A DNA stretch of 64,000 nucleotides, taken from positions 2,480,001-2,544,000 of the forward strand of contig NZ_CP172404.1 in NCBI RefSeq assembly GCF_048213115.1. Reading direction: 5' to 3'. How positions within the stretch are numbered: position 1 is the first letter of the stretch; each line of letters begins with the position of its first letter. Below the pieces are notes generated by a model. The model was given only the letters and a program-made list of their open reading frames with translations. It had not been told where the DNA came from and ran no database searches. This document shows positions 1 through 8,284 of the stretch, in pieces. Made by a program: the position numbers and the translations under genes. Source of the DNA: Niveibacterium terrae. Lineage in GTDB: Bacteria > Pseudomonadota > Gammaproteobacteria > Burkholderiales > Rhodocyclaceae.

Positions 1-119
1 GGGGCACTGTCCCCCCGTCAGGACTTCAAGCATAGCCACGATACGCCGGTATTTCATGCAAGGTTTTCAAACCTGAAAGCAGAAATTTCAGCCCGGAGTT
101 CCGGGCGGAGGGAAGGAAG

Positions 120-1166
120 ATGAAGATCGCCAGCAGCGAGATGAGCCTGAGCGCAACGCATTCGCTGAGCCAGAGCCGCCAGGAACGCATCAGTTTCCGC
201 ACCGGCGCGGCAGCGCTGGACAACAACGCGTCGGCGCAGCGCCCCCGGGTCGAGCTCTCCTCCGCCGGCCAGGCGCTGCTCGACGAAGCCCGCAAACAGC
301 AAGTCAGCACTGCATCCGCCCAGACAGCGAACGTCGAATCGGGCAGCAAACAGGTGCTTCCGGTTCAGCTGCAGATCCTGAAGAACATCATCGAACAGCT
401 GACCGGGCGCGAGATCCGCCTGTTCGACATGTCCGGCGTCGCCTCCGGCGAGGCGACCGCCCCTGCCGAGAGCGCCCAGAGCGCTGCGGCCAACGCCGCC
501 AGCCAGGAGCCGACATTTGCATTTGATTACCAAAGCGTCAGCGAAACCACCGAGCAGACCGACTTCTCGGCGAGCGGCAAGATCACGCTCGGCGATGGCA
601 GCACCGTCGATTTCTCGCTATCGCTGAGCCTCACGCGCGTCCAGCGCGAGGAGACCAGCCTCTCGATCCGCAGCGGCGCCGCAGCCCAGACCAAGGATCC
701 GCTGATCCTGAGCTTCGGTGCCGGCGTCAAGGCGACCGGCGCGCGGACCGAGTTCGCGCTCACCGACGGCATGAACTCGCTGCCGGTGCTCGCCGGGGCA
801 GCCTATCTGGTGCGCGATGCGAACGGCAACGGACGCGCCGATGGCGGCTCCGAGCTCTTCGGCCCGGCGAGCGGCGACGGCTTCGAAGAGCTTGCCAAGC
901 TCGATCAGGACGGCAACGGCTGGATCGACGAAGGCGACGCCGCCTTCACCCAGCTCAAGCTCTGGCAGCCGGACGCTCAGGGCGAAGGCGGCCTCGTCAC
1001 GCTCAAACAGGCCGGAGTCGGCGCGCTGTATCTGGGCCGGGTCGCCAGCCCCTTCACGCTGGCCGACGGTTCGGGCCAGGAACAGGCGAAGCTCAAGAGC
1101 TCGGGCGTCTATCTGAACGAGGACGGCAGCGCCGGCGCGCTGCAGCAGATCGACGTGGTGGCCTGA
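120..1166 (+). CDS. EF-hand-like calcium-binding protein, function unknown
   Basis: This 348-residue protein has no signal peptide or membrane segment. The first ~100 residues are polar and Ala/Ser/Gln-rich. The C-terminal third carries two Asp/Asn/Gly-rich loops of the EF-hand or dockerin type, DANGNGRADG near residue 233 and DQDGNGWIDEGD near residue 262, so calcium binding is likely. The ATG follows a GGAAGG-type ribosome site. I recognise the general kind (a conserved proteobacterial hypothetical with paired calcium loops) but not a function. It stands alone, convergent with the next gene, so neighbours give no clue. Calcium binding is inferred from loop chemistry only. Confidence 0.75.
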   Translation: MKIASSEMSLSATHSLSQSRQERISFRTGAAALDNNASAQRPRVELSSAGQALLDEARKQQVSTASAQTANVESGSKQVLPVQLQILKNIIEQLTGREIRLFDMSGVASGEATAPAESAQSAAANAASQEPTFAFDYQSVSETTEQTDFSASGKITLGDGSTVDFSLSLSLTRVQREETSLSIRSGAAAQTKDPLILSFGAGVKATGARTEFALTDGMNSLPVLAGAAYLVRDANGNGRADGGSELFGPASGDGFEELAKLDQDGNGWIDEGDAAFTQLKLWQPDAQGEGGLVTLKQAGVGALYLGRVASPFTLADGSGQEQAKLKSSGVYLNEDGSAGALQQIDVVA

Positions 1167-1265
1167 ATCAGCGCCGACCGCATCGGGGAGAACCGCTTTC
1201 CCGATGCAGCCCCGGCAGGCGGCCAGCAGCTGACCCGGGAAGAGGAGATCGATGGACTCGCCCCG

Positions 1266-3212
1266 CTAACGGCAGGCCTCTGAGTAGTCACACCTCAACT
1301 GATCGGGCAGCTGCGCCCCTTGGGCCGGATCGATGGCAGAAGCAGGCACATCCCAGACCATCATCCTGGGAGCTTGGCCCGCCCTGCCTTTGGCGTACAT
1401 CCACAGTTGGTCGCCCTTCCATGAAAAGGCGGTGGCCTGAATCGCATAGCCCTCATGAGCCAGCAAAACGGCGAGCGGCTGCTCATTGTGCATGTCGAGT
1501 ACCTGCACCGAATTGCTCGATCTACTGCTCAGCGCGAGCAAGCGCCCGTGCGCTGAACGCGCAAAGCTGGAAGTGTCGTTGGCCAGACTCGTTTCCACGT
1601 CAAAGCGAAGGCGTCCGCTCTTCAGATCAAAGATCCGCGCAACGCCGGCCTTATAGGCGCGGTCAAGGACAAGCCCCCACCCCGCCCCATGACAGCCAAA
1701 GACGAGCTTGGCGCTGGGAATGCGAAGGCTGGAGACGACATGCGCAGTCCTCGGGTCGACACCATAGACATCCCGGTCAGCCTGCCAGAAGAGGCCGTCG
1801 CCGAAATGGGGGCCGATATCCGAGGTCCTCGCCAGCCAGGGCATGACATGATCCAGACTGTCTGAGACCTCCGTGCGCAAACGGCTATTCCAGACGCTGT
1901 GCATCCACTGTCCGTTCGCCTCCAGCGTGTACAGATCATCATGGTTCCGGAACGCGATGGCCTGCCCCGGCACGACTATCCATTCGACTCCGCGCCCACG
2001 TCCACTGATCCGTGCCGGCAAGGGATAGCTCCGGGTCGCTCCGGTCTTTGGGTTCCAGGCCATAAAATGGCTGCCGGCTTCTCCTGCCTCGCTGTAACTC
2101 CAGACCCGGCCCGATTGATCGACTTTCAAGTCCTGCGCCGAGACCAGTTCAGCAAGGCTCGCGATACGCCGCACCTGCCCTGTTTCCCGGACCAGGCGAT
2201 GCACGCGGTTTCCCGAAATCAGAACGCTGCCATCGGGCAGAGCGACCATGTTCCAGCGCTTGTCGTTGAGCTCACTGGGGGCAAGGTCGGCAGGCAATTC
2301 GCTCCCGCTCAATCGCACGGGGGCCGCTTTCGATTCACTCAACAGTTTCTGCCCGGGGAACATATTGTTCTCTCGGTAGGCAAAACGATAGCCCTGCAGC
2401 ATCGGCTCCGCTGCCTCGTCGGGGAGTGCCTGCATTTTTTTTGCTGAGGCCTCCAGATAGGCGAGCAGCTTGGGATCAAGATATTTTTTGCTGTCAGCCT
2501 GCTTCGCGAAGTGCGGAGCGAGAAAGCAGGTCACTCCTGTCATGCAACTGGCCCACTCGAAGCGGGTGCTGGTGACCGTATTCCAGCCCGCGAACCACAC
2601 CAGGGTCATCGGCGAGCGGGCGAGCATTGGCGAGACGTCCATGATCAGGCCCGTGACTTTTTCGGTCTTTTTGGCCCAACCCTTCTCGCGAAAGAAGGAC
2701 CAGCGGGCGATGCGCTGCGCGAAGAAGGGCTGGGACTGGAGCGTTTCCTTGTCGTAGCCCAGCTGTTCCCGAATGCTTTGCTCGTACACCGCGCGCTCTT
2801 CGGCGCTGATCGCCCCCGCCGCCAGCGCCCGGTCAAAGACCGGCGAGGCTCTCTCTCCCGCCCGGGCGCTCAAGGCCTTTTGTATGTCGGGCCGGTGCAG
2901 GAGGCTGACTTCTCCCCAGTAAAACTCCATCGCCAACAGCGGAGCAGAATCATCGCGCCACTGGAATCCGCGCCAGCCGTTCTTTGCAAAGCCACTTTCG
3001 AGCTCGGCCTTGACGATCGGGAGCGGCTGAGGAATCAGCATCCAGCTTCCCAAGCTGTAATTCGCGTCCGGACTGGGCGCCATCAGCAGCGGGTCAGGAT
3101 TGCTGGCGGCCGCACTCAGCGGAGTGACAAGAAGCGCCCCCAGTCCGAGCAAAAGGGTCAGAACACCCGAACGGCAGAAACGCTTGTATCCAATCAGCAC
3201 GACAAGCTCCAA
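1266..3212 (-). CDS. Secreted beta-propeller-like protein, function unknown
   Basis: The 648-residue product begins with a basic stretch and a long hydrophobic segment (about residues 14-36) ending in an Ala-rich region, which looks like a signal peptide or N-terminal anchor. Residues ~40-310 are mixed and Trp-rich. Residues ~315-640 contain repeated short strands with patterns such as LPDGSVLISG, DQSGRVWSYSE and WNPKTG, typical of WD40/NHL-like propeller blades. A periplasmic or envelope location is therefore likely. No catalytic motif is visible and no partner gene is adjacent. The assignment rests on repeat texture and could also fit another beta-rich fold. Confidence 0.7.
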   Translation of the reverse strand: MELVVLIGYKRFCRSGVLTLLLGLGALLVTPLSAAASNPDPLLMAPSPDANYSLGSWMLIPQPLPIVKAELESGFAKNGWRGFQWRDDSAPLLAMEFYWGEVSLLHRPDIQKALSARAGERASPVFDRALAAGAISAEERAVYEQSIREQLGYDKETLQSQPFFAQRIARWSFFREKGWAKKTEKVTGLIMDVSPMLARSPMTLVWFAGWNTVTSTRFEWASCMTGVTCFLAPHFAKQADSKKYLDPKLLAYLEASAKKMQALPDEAAEPMLQGYRFAYRENNMFPGQKLLSESKAAPVRLSGSELPADLAPSELNDKRWNMVALPDGSVLISGNRVHRLVRETGQVRRIASLAELVSAQDLKVDQSGRVWSYSEAGEAGSHFMAWNPKTGATRSYPLPARISGRGRGVEWIVVPGQAIAFRNHDDLYTLEANGQWMHSVWNSRLRTEVSDSLDHVMPWLARTSDIGPHFGDGLFWQADRDVYGVDPRTAHVVSSLRIPSAKLVFGCHGAGWGLVLDRAYKAGVARIFDLKSGRLRFDVETSLANDTSSFARSAHGRLLALSSRSSNSVQVLDMHNEQPLAVLLAHEGYAIQATAFSWKGDQLWMYAKGRAGQAPRMMVWDVPASAIDPAQGAQLPDQLRCDYSEACR

Positions 3213-3365
3213 AACCAGGACAAGATCAGTGTGCAGCAGTTTCCGCTGACCCGAAGCAGACCGCTCATTCGCAGGACAGGCTTTCAGGACGCTCGGGCAT
3301 GACTCATGCGGGCGCCCGCCCTCTGGAAGCGTGGCGGGATCGGCGCTTGAGGCGAACCCAGGTCT

Positions 3366-3671
3366 TTACGCCAGAACTTCAAGCCCCTTGCTCGCCACCA
3401 GGTTCAACAGCTTCAACGAAGGGCCGTTCGGGTGCTTTTGCCCCTGCTCCCACTTCTGAACCGTGGACGGACTGGTATTCAGATAGGCCGCAAACACCGA
3501 CTGACTCGCCCGGCAGCGCAAGCGCAGATTCCTGATGTCCTCCGCCGTATAGTCCTTCACCGGGGGCAGGCACAGCGCATCGAATTCGCGCATGGTCTGC
3601 GTATCGATCAGCCCGATGTCCGCAAAGTCCTCGGCCGTTTCATGCAAGGTTTTCAGGAGTCGACTCTTCAT
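3366..3671 (-). CDS. XRE-family antitoxin (HigA/NadS-like)
   Basis: This 101-residue protein carries a helix-turn-helix in its C-terminal half: DIRNLRLRC, then SQSVFAAYLNTSPSTVQKWEQG, then a final helix LKLLNLVASKGLEVL. This is the layout of antitoxins paired with RelE/HigB toxins of the Pfam RelE (PF06296) group, in which the toxin gene lies just upstream. Here the upstream partner is decayed (see the next entry) and its frame overlaps this start by about 32 nt, as in working pairs. The antitoxin is full length, so it may survive as a solitary repressor. It probably bound its own operator upstream of the toxin, but I cannot point to that operator. Confidence 0.8.
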   Translation of the reverse strand: MKSRLLKTLHETAEDFADIGLIDTQTMREFDALCLPPVKDYTAEDIRNLRLRCRASQSVFAAYLNTSPSTVQKWEQGQKHPNGPSLKLLNLVASKGLEVLA

Positions 3672-3850
3672 GATCTTTCACCTCTATCAGTTTCCCAGCC
3701 CTTAGCGCCTGTTCGAGTTGCGTCCGGCTCAGCCCCAACTGAATCGCAGCCAATCGCTTCAGGGCTTTCTACCACACAAAGAATGCCCCAGCCTTACCGA
3801 TCAGGGCCCCCGGGCTCAGCCCCTCCTGGCGAAGCTGCGCAGATCGGGCG
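3640..3850 (-). pseudogene. Decayed RelE/HigB-type toxin remnant
   Basis: Directly upstream of the antitoxin, an open segment (3640-3768) encodes KALKRLAAIQLGLSR followed by an acidic tail containing LIEVKDHEE. This resembles the C-terminus of PF06296 RelE-type toxins, which end in an ALK-LA helix, an L-T/S-xx-L helix and a LIEV strand. It is preceded in frame by an internal TAG (3769-3771) and a short AFFVW stretch that could match the core FFVYG strand, with the normal GFAK-N-R segment missing. No start codon or full N-terminus is visible. I read it as a toxin inactivated by deletion and a stop. The 5' limit is approximate. Confidence 0.55.
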
Positions 3851-4274
3851 TCTATCCGGACGGGGCTGCAACGCTGGCGCCCTCTCCCCCCAGCCCCTCG
3901 CGACCCCGCTGAACAGCGGGGTCGCGTCTCCACCGCGGCTCCGCCTGCCGGGGATTGCGCGGACGGCAGCGCGGATCGCCCAAACCCGGCTGGTAGTTGA
4001 CGCAGCAGCAATACCCTCCGAACATTCGTATCTGTTTCACTCCATGACCAGTCCATGAACAAGTTCGCTGCGGGCCAGTGCAGAGCGACACCTCCGATCC
4101 CGACCACCTGCCCTCGGCGAGGTCTTGAAGGCGGAAATACCCTCGATGTTGCCGGATTCTCAGCACATCTCCGGGCCGGAACTCTTGCTGTTCACGCCCT
4201 TGCCCTGACGAGGATCGGAGTGCGGTGCCGACCCGCGAAGCCCAGGTCGCCAAAGCACCGACGGAACTCAAACC
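3672..4274. other. Gene-poor stretch between the toxin remnant and the lipoprotein gene
   Basis: Apart from the toxin remnant at its left end and a GC-rich hairpin at 3899-3926, I see no supported gene here. Overlapping open frames on both strands have no recognisable domains or convincing ribosome sites. Confidence 0.5.
3899..3926. repeat. Perfect 12-bp inverted repeat with 4-nt loop
   Basis: CGCGACCCCGCT at 3899-3910 pairs perfectly with 3915-3926 around the loop GAAC. There is no T-run on either side, so it is not a standard intrinsic terminator. It could stop transcription weakly, or be a leftover from a mobile element or a protein-binding palindrome. Confidence 0.7.
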
Positions 4275-4730
4275 ATGAAATTCACGCGGGTTCTCCCTTG
4301 GCTGTTTGCAAGCGTGCTCTCGGGCTGTGCGATCGGCCCCGCCTTCGTCGCCCCTGAAGCAGCGCCGCCACCGGGGCTGGCGCGCATCTACGTCTATCGC
4401 CCGTTCGGGATCGTCGGCGCCTTTGGCCGCTACGCACTGGTCCACCAGGGCAAGCAAATCGGGAAGATCACCAATGCCGGCTATCTGAGCTTCACGGTCC
4501 CCGCCGGGCGTCTGGAGCTGTTCGCCGTGGACTGCACCCCGTCTCCGCTCGTGCTCGAACTCGATGCGGGCGAGAGCTATTACATCGAAGCCGATATCAG
4601 CGGTTTCTACACCGGCGATGGGCAACGGCGGAACACCTGGGATTTCTTCTGCACGCTGCGTTACCGGGATCCGGCGACAGGCCGCCGCGCGCTCCACGGC
4701 CTGCGCCGTTCGAACCAGGAAGAGCCATGA
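4275..4730 (+). CDS. DUF2846-like outer-membrane lipoprotein
   Basis: The 151-residue product starts with a signal peptide ending in the lipobox LSGC (Cys at about residue 18). The mature part has ARIYVYRP, then GKQIGKITNAGYLSF and the motif ELDAGESYYIE, characteristic of the DUF2846 family of small beta-rich lipoproteins. Family members are of unknown role. The lipobox predicts anchoring in the inner leaflet of the outer membrane or in the inner membrane. Its stop overlaps the start of the acetyltransferase gene by 4 nt (ATGA), so the two are translationally coupled. Confidence 0.8.
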   Translation: MKFTRVLPWLFASVLSGCAIGPAFVAPEAAPPPGLARIYVYRPFGIVGAFGRYALVHQGKQIGKITNAGYLSFTVPAGRLELFAVDCTPSPLVLELDAGESYYIEADISGFYTGDGQRRNTWDFFCTLRYRDPATGRRALHGLRRSNQEEP

Positions 4731-5215
4731 AGATACGTTTTGCCCGCCCCGATGACGTCGAGACCTTCGTCGAGCTGGGACGCCGCCACCACGAAATCAC
4801 CCGCTTCCACTGCTTCGAGTTCAATGCCGAAAAAGTGCGGCGCTCGCTGGCCGGGCTGATCGGCTACGAAGGGGGAAAGTACTGCTTCTTCGTCGCCGAG
4901 GACGATTCGGGTCAGGCCGTTGGCGGACTGATCGGTTGCCTGGAAACCCATATCTTTTCGGACCAGCTCGTCGCCAGCATCGTTCATTACGACGTGCTGC
5001 CCGAGCGCAGGATGAGCGGCGCCGCGCTGCGCCTGCTGATGGCGTTTCGCAAGTGGGCCGAGAACCGCGGAGTCTTCGAACTCTGCGCCGGCGTCAACAG
5101 CGGTGCCCATATCGAGCGGACCGACCGCTTCCTGCGCCGCCTGGGCTTCGTGCAGACCGGCGGCAACTATGCCTTGAGGCTGGCGCCTTCAGGGCAAACC
5201 CATTCCAACGGATGA
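4727..5215 (+). CDS. GNAT-family N-acetyltransferase
   Basis: At 162 residues this has the usual GNAT size. N-terminal IRFARPDDVETFVELG is the first strand and helix. FFVAEDDSGQAVGGLIGC forms the central hairpin. VHYDVLPERRMSGAALRLLMAFRKWAE covers the acetyl-CoA region (the usual Q/RxxGxG/A is weak, RRMSGA). RTDRFLRRLGFVQTGGNYAL is the C-terminal strand with the common RLGF motif. The C-terminus resembles short GNATs also found on mobile elements. Substrate cannot be told. It is coupled to the upstream lipoprotein gene by a 4-nt overlap. Confidence 0.8.
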   Translation: MKIRFARPDDVETFVELGRRHHEITRFHCFEFNAEKVRRSLAGLIGYEGGKYCFFVAEDDSGQAVGGLIGCLETHIFSDQLVASIVHYDVLPERRMSGAALRLLMAFRKWAENRGVFELCAGVNSGAHIERTDRFLRRLGFVQTGGNYALRLAPSGQTHSNG

Positions 5216-5271
5216 TCTCGTAGAAATAACGCCCCCCCCAAAGCAACAACCAAAATCAAAGAGCGCGCCCC

Positions 5272-5787
5272 ATGGAAAGCATATGGAATAAAAAGTTTTA
5301 TGTCAGGTGGTGGGATAAGCTAGCGCTAGCCCTGCTTGTATTAGGGGGGCTCTCAGCGATATTTTGCTTTTCCGAAGAATCCCGCCTTGACTGCAATATC
5401 GAAAATTCGCCGTCTTTTGTTGTAAATGGCTCAGTGTCAGTAAAGGTGAGGAACTATTACAAAAGCTCGGTAATTGACATCGAAATTATGAACACAAATT
5501 TTGTTTATAACAAAATTTACTGCGGAGCTTCTGGAGCGTGCCCTCTCCTACTGGGGGTTAAAAAGTGGCCGCAAATTTCAAAAATCAGACTAAGCCAATG
5601 CAGCAATCGCTACGGGGGCGGACGGTACGTGGTTTCGGAAGCCAGTATTTCCGATAAATTTCACTCATTCAATAGTAGCGTGGCATATCAGAATAGAAAG
5701 TTCGCCATCTATTTAACAATATTTGCTGGTAGTCTACTGTTGTTCGGTCTATCGATTATCAGAATAATCATCCGTTCAAAAAATTAA
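5272..5787 (+). CDS. AT-rich gene for a small two-span membrane protein
   Basis: The 171-residue product has a hydrophobic helix at about residues 18-34 and another at about residues 146-164 followed by basic residues (IRIIIRSKN). Between them is a ~110-residue loop with several cysteines (CNIE, YCGASGAC, SQCSN) that would lie in the periplasm and could form disulphides. Base composition is strikingly AT-rich compared with both neighbours and codon choice differs (many AAA, ATT, TTT), pointing to recent transfer. No family recognised. The gene stands alone with about 55 nt upstream and a purine-rich region before the ATG. Confidence 0.65.
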   Translation: MESIWNKKFYVRWWDKLALALLVLGGLSAIFCFSEESRLDCNIENSPSFVVNGSVSVKVRNYYKSSVIDIEIMNTNFVYNKIYCGASGACPLLLGVKKWPQISKIRLSQCSNRYGGGRYVVSEASISDKFHSFNSSVAYQNRKFAIYLTIFAGSLLLFGLSIIRIIIRSKN

Positions 5788-5882
5788 CAAGGCAACAAAA
5801 AGAGCATTGGGGTCAGGCCGGAGGAAAGCTTCGTGAATCATGCTTCCAACTCGTTCTGGGAGCAGATCAGGCGGTCGGGATC

Positions 5883-6050
5883 ATGAGGAACCACCGCGTG
5901 GATGCCCCTTTCGTCGATGACATGCTCAAGACGATCCTGGAAACGCTCGCGAGCGAAGGGATGATCGCGCTGCCGGGAGGCAAGGCGGTTCTGCCCGCCC
6001 AGGAAAAGCTCGCATCAGGTGGTGGTACAAGCACGGAGATCCATTCATGA
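5883..6050 (+). CDS. Possible 55-residue small protein
   Basis: An ATG frame encodes MRNHRVDAPFVDDMLKTILE and continues to a stop that overlaps the next ATG by 4 nt. A GTG frame from 5833, behind a GGAGG site, ends on this start (ATGA), so translational coupling is conceivable. The helix KTILETLASEGMIALPGG looks like a piece of a larger fold such as a winged-helix C-terminus. It may therefore be a remnant rather than a gene. No family recognised. Confidence 0.3.
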   Translation: MRNHRVDAPFVDDMLKTILETLASEGMIALPGGKAVLPAQEKLASGGGTSTEIHS

Positions 6051-6685
6051 AAACAATTCAACCGAGCCGCACGCAGGGGCCGGCGATGAATGCCCGTCGC
6101 CCTAAGTCTCTATCTCGTCTGCGAAGCGCTCTGGCGCTGATCCTGCTGCCTCTGCTGACCGGATCCTGCGCATTGCTCTATCCGGACGTTCCCTGGCAGC
6201 GCATCGAGATGCCGCTGGACGTCACGAAGACCGGGAACCCGGTCGCCTGGAGCGTTGTATTGACAGGAAAAGGACGTTACAGGCTATTTATCGATTTCAT
6301 GGCCGAAGACCTAGAACGGAATGATTACTGGCACGAATTCTCGCGCCTGTTTGGGCGCCGCAATTTTGAAGACGAATACCCAGGCATCCCTCTGGATCTT
6401 GAGATCACCGCTTACAACGGGCCATCTTGCAGACTGCCGATGGCAAAAACCAGCATTGGCAATAAAGAAACATTCCACACGCGGGCCAATCAAAGCAACG
6501 AAGCCACGTCCAGCGTTCCCGGAAGAAATGTAACAAGAGTTCTTGATCGAGCCTATTACAACAGATTCTCCTCCTCAGAAGCCACACCGAAGTGCTTCAT
6601 CGTCGAAGTGACCCGCGCAGCCCCCGAGTTGGCACCTTACCAGCCCCATCTCGTCCTTGAAGAGTTCTCCAGGGGCATGCACTGA
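6047..6685 (+). CDS. Putative lipoprotein (DUF5625-like)
   Basis: The frame encodes up to 212 residues. An internal Met at residue 14 (nt 6086) is the more natural start, because it places a short basic N-terminus before the hydrophobic stretch LALILLPLLTGSC, a plausible lipobox. The mature part is beta-rich (AWSVVLTGKGRYRLFIDF; LDLEITAYNG; KCFIVEVTRAAPEL), resembling small DUF5625-type lipoproteins. Function unknown. It overlaps the preceding small frame by 4 nt and converges on the kinase gene. Confidence 0.6.
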   Translation: MKTIQPSRTQGPAMNARRPKSLSRLRSALALILLPLLTGSCALLYPDVPWQRIEMPLDVTKTGNPVAWSVVLTGKGRYRLFIDFMAEDLERNDYWHEFSRLFGRRNFEDEYPGIPLDLEITAYNGPSCRLPMAKTSIGNKETFHTRANQSNEATSSVPGRNVTRVLDRAYYNRFSSSEATPKCFIVEVTRAAPELAPYQPHLVLEEFSRGMH

Positions 6686-6797
6686 TCAGTGTGCGGTTCC
6701 GCGAACCGATAGGAAGACCCGTCCCCCTCGCCGTCCCAGAAACACCGGCGAAGCGGCGCGGCGCCTGCGTCAATCCGAGGGGCTATCCGGCGGGCGG

Positions 6798-8162
6798 CTA
6801 ATCGTTGGTCAGCTGCAGCTCGAAGCCGACCTGGGTCGCGTCCAGGGCGGCGACCGCCGGTGCGCCGTGCGCGGACAGCTCGCGCTGGGCGGCGGTCAGG
6901 CGCTGGACCGCGATGCCAGTCAGACGCGTGCGGAAGTGTTCCAGGCATTCCTCGGACGAGAGCGCCAGAGCCGACGGGTTGATCTCCAGATAGCTGACCG
7001 GCGTGATCGAAACGACGGTCAGCGGCTGGCGCTTGTCCCGCTCGTCGAGGAAAGCACCCTCGCCGAACACTTCCCCGGGGCCGAACTGGCCGAGGCTGCG
7101 CCCGCCGATCGAGAACTCGACCTGACCTTCGATCAGGATCGCGAAGCGCGCATCGGAGCTGCCTTCCCGGATCAGCGCATTCATCGCATCGACGCGCCGC
7201 CACTGCGAGATGCGCAGCGCCTCCCAGACCTCGACGTCGTCGAATTCGGTGAAGAAAGGCAAGCGGCGCAGCTGCCCGTAGTGCGAGTTGTCGGCTTCCT
7301 GATCGTGCTCACCGACGATCTTGTAGCGCACCGCCGAGAGATCCTTCGCGAACTCGGTGCCGTTCTTGTAGCGCGAGTACAGATCCTTTTCGAGCGCCTT
7401 GCGGATGATTGCATCCATCTGCTCGGGAATCGCCGGATTGAGCTGGCTGACCGCGGGCGGATCGGCATTGATGATCTTGTAGATCAGCTGGGCAGGATTT
7501 TTGGCCCGGAAAGGCAGGCGGCCAGTCAAGAGGTGGAAGAGCACGACGCCCAGCGAATACAGGTCGGTCTTCTGGTTCAGCGGATAGGCCTTGATCTGCT
7601 CCGGGCTCATATAGGCCGGCGAGCCGACCCCCATGATGAAGGTCGAGTCCTCGTCGGACTGCTTCCTGATGTTCATCGCCAGGCCGAAGTCCGTGATCTT
7701 CACGTTGTCCTGGTCGTCGATCATGATGTTCGCGGGCTTGATGTCGCGATGGATGATGCCGTTCTTGAACGCGTGATCGAGCGCGAGACAGCATTTGAAG
7801 ACCAGACTGACGACCCGATGCACCGGCAGCAGCTTGTCGAAGGACGTATAGGCTTCGAGCGATTCGCCGGCGAAATACTCCATCACGACATAGGCCTCTT
7901 CGGCCTCGATCACGGTCTCGAAGATCCTGATGATGTTCGGATGGTTCAGGCGCTCGGCGACGGCCTGCTCGGCACGCAGCAGCTTGAGCAGGCGGCGGTT
8001 CCACTTGGCCTCGTCCTTGGCCTTGTCCTTGAACGAGATGTATTTGAGTGCAACGGGCTCGGGATAGAACGGATTCTCGGCAAGATAGACGGTCGCAGTC
8101 GCCCCCCGGCCGATCTCCCGGATGATCCGATATTTGCCGACGCGCTCGGGCTGGACAGCCAT
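6798..8162 (-). CDS. Ser/Thr protein kinase with C-terminal cyclic-nucleotide-binding-like domain
   Basis: The 454-residue protein is a Hanks-type kinase. It has a Gly-rich loop IGRGATATVY (17-26), catalytic Lys in VALKY (residue 40), HRDIKPANIM (138-147), DFGLA (158-162) and a SPEQ-type APE motif followed by DLYSLGVVLF. After ~300 a second domain begins, with FFTEFDDVEVWEAL and GEVFGEGAFLDE, the pattern of a cNMP-binding/Crp-like beta-roll. Its phosphate-binding cassette lacks the canonical RAAT, so it may bind another ligand or none. There is no membrane span. It is divergent from grpE with 122 nt between. No substrate is evident, and a PP2C phosphatase gene near 29.5 kb could be its counterpart. 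Confidence 0.92.
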   Translation of the reverse strand: MAVQPERVGKYRIIREIGRGATATVYLAENPFYPEPVALKYISFKDKAKDEAKWNRRLLKLLRAEQAVAERLNHPNIIRIFETVIEAEEAYVVMEYFAGESLEAYTSFDKLLPVHRVVSLVFKCCLALDHAFKNGIIHRDIKPANIMIDDQDNVKITDFGLAMNIRKQSDEDSTFIMGVGSPAYMSPEQIKAYPLNQKTDLYSLGVVLFHLLTGRLPFRAKNPAQLIYKIINADPPAVSQLNPAIPEQMDAIIRKALEKDLYSRYKNGTEFAKDLSAVRYKIVGEHDQEADNSHYGQLRRLPFFTEFDDVEVWEALRISQWRRVDAMNALIREGSSDARFAILIEGQVEFSIGGRSLGQFGPGEVFGEGAFLDERDKRQPLTVVSITPVSYLEINPSALALSSEECLEHFRTRLTGIAVQRLTAAQRELSAHGAPAVAALDATQVGFELQLTND

Positions 8163-8221
8163 GAACCCTCCTCATCACATTCCGAGAGTGTAGCGCCGAG
8201 CGCGCCGCGCCCAAAGTCGCA

Positions 8222-8249
8222 CTTGAAAAAACCGACACCCCCCCCAGAT
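8222..8249 (+). promoter_or_regulatory. Sigma-32 (RpoH) heat-shock promoter of grpE
   Basis: CTTGAAA at 8222-8228 exactly matches the RpoH -35 element. After 13 nt comes CCCCAGAT (8242-8249), close to the -10 consensus CCCCATnT. It lies about 35 nt before the grpE start, which is where a heat-shock promoter is expected. Confidence 0.8.
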
Positions 8250-8284
8250 GCTGGGCAGAACTGTCGTCACAGGGAGCAAACAAC

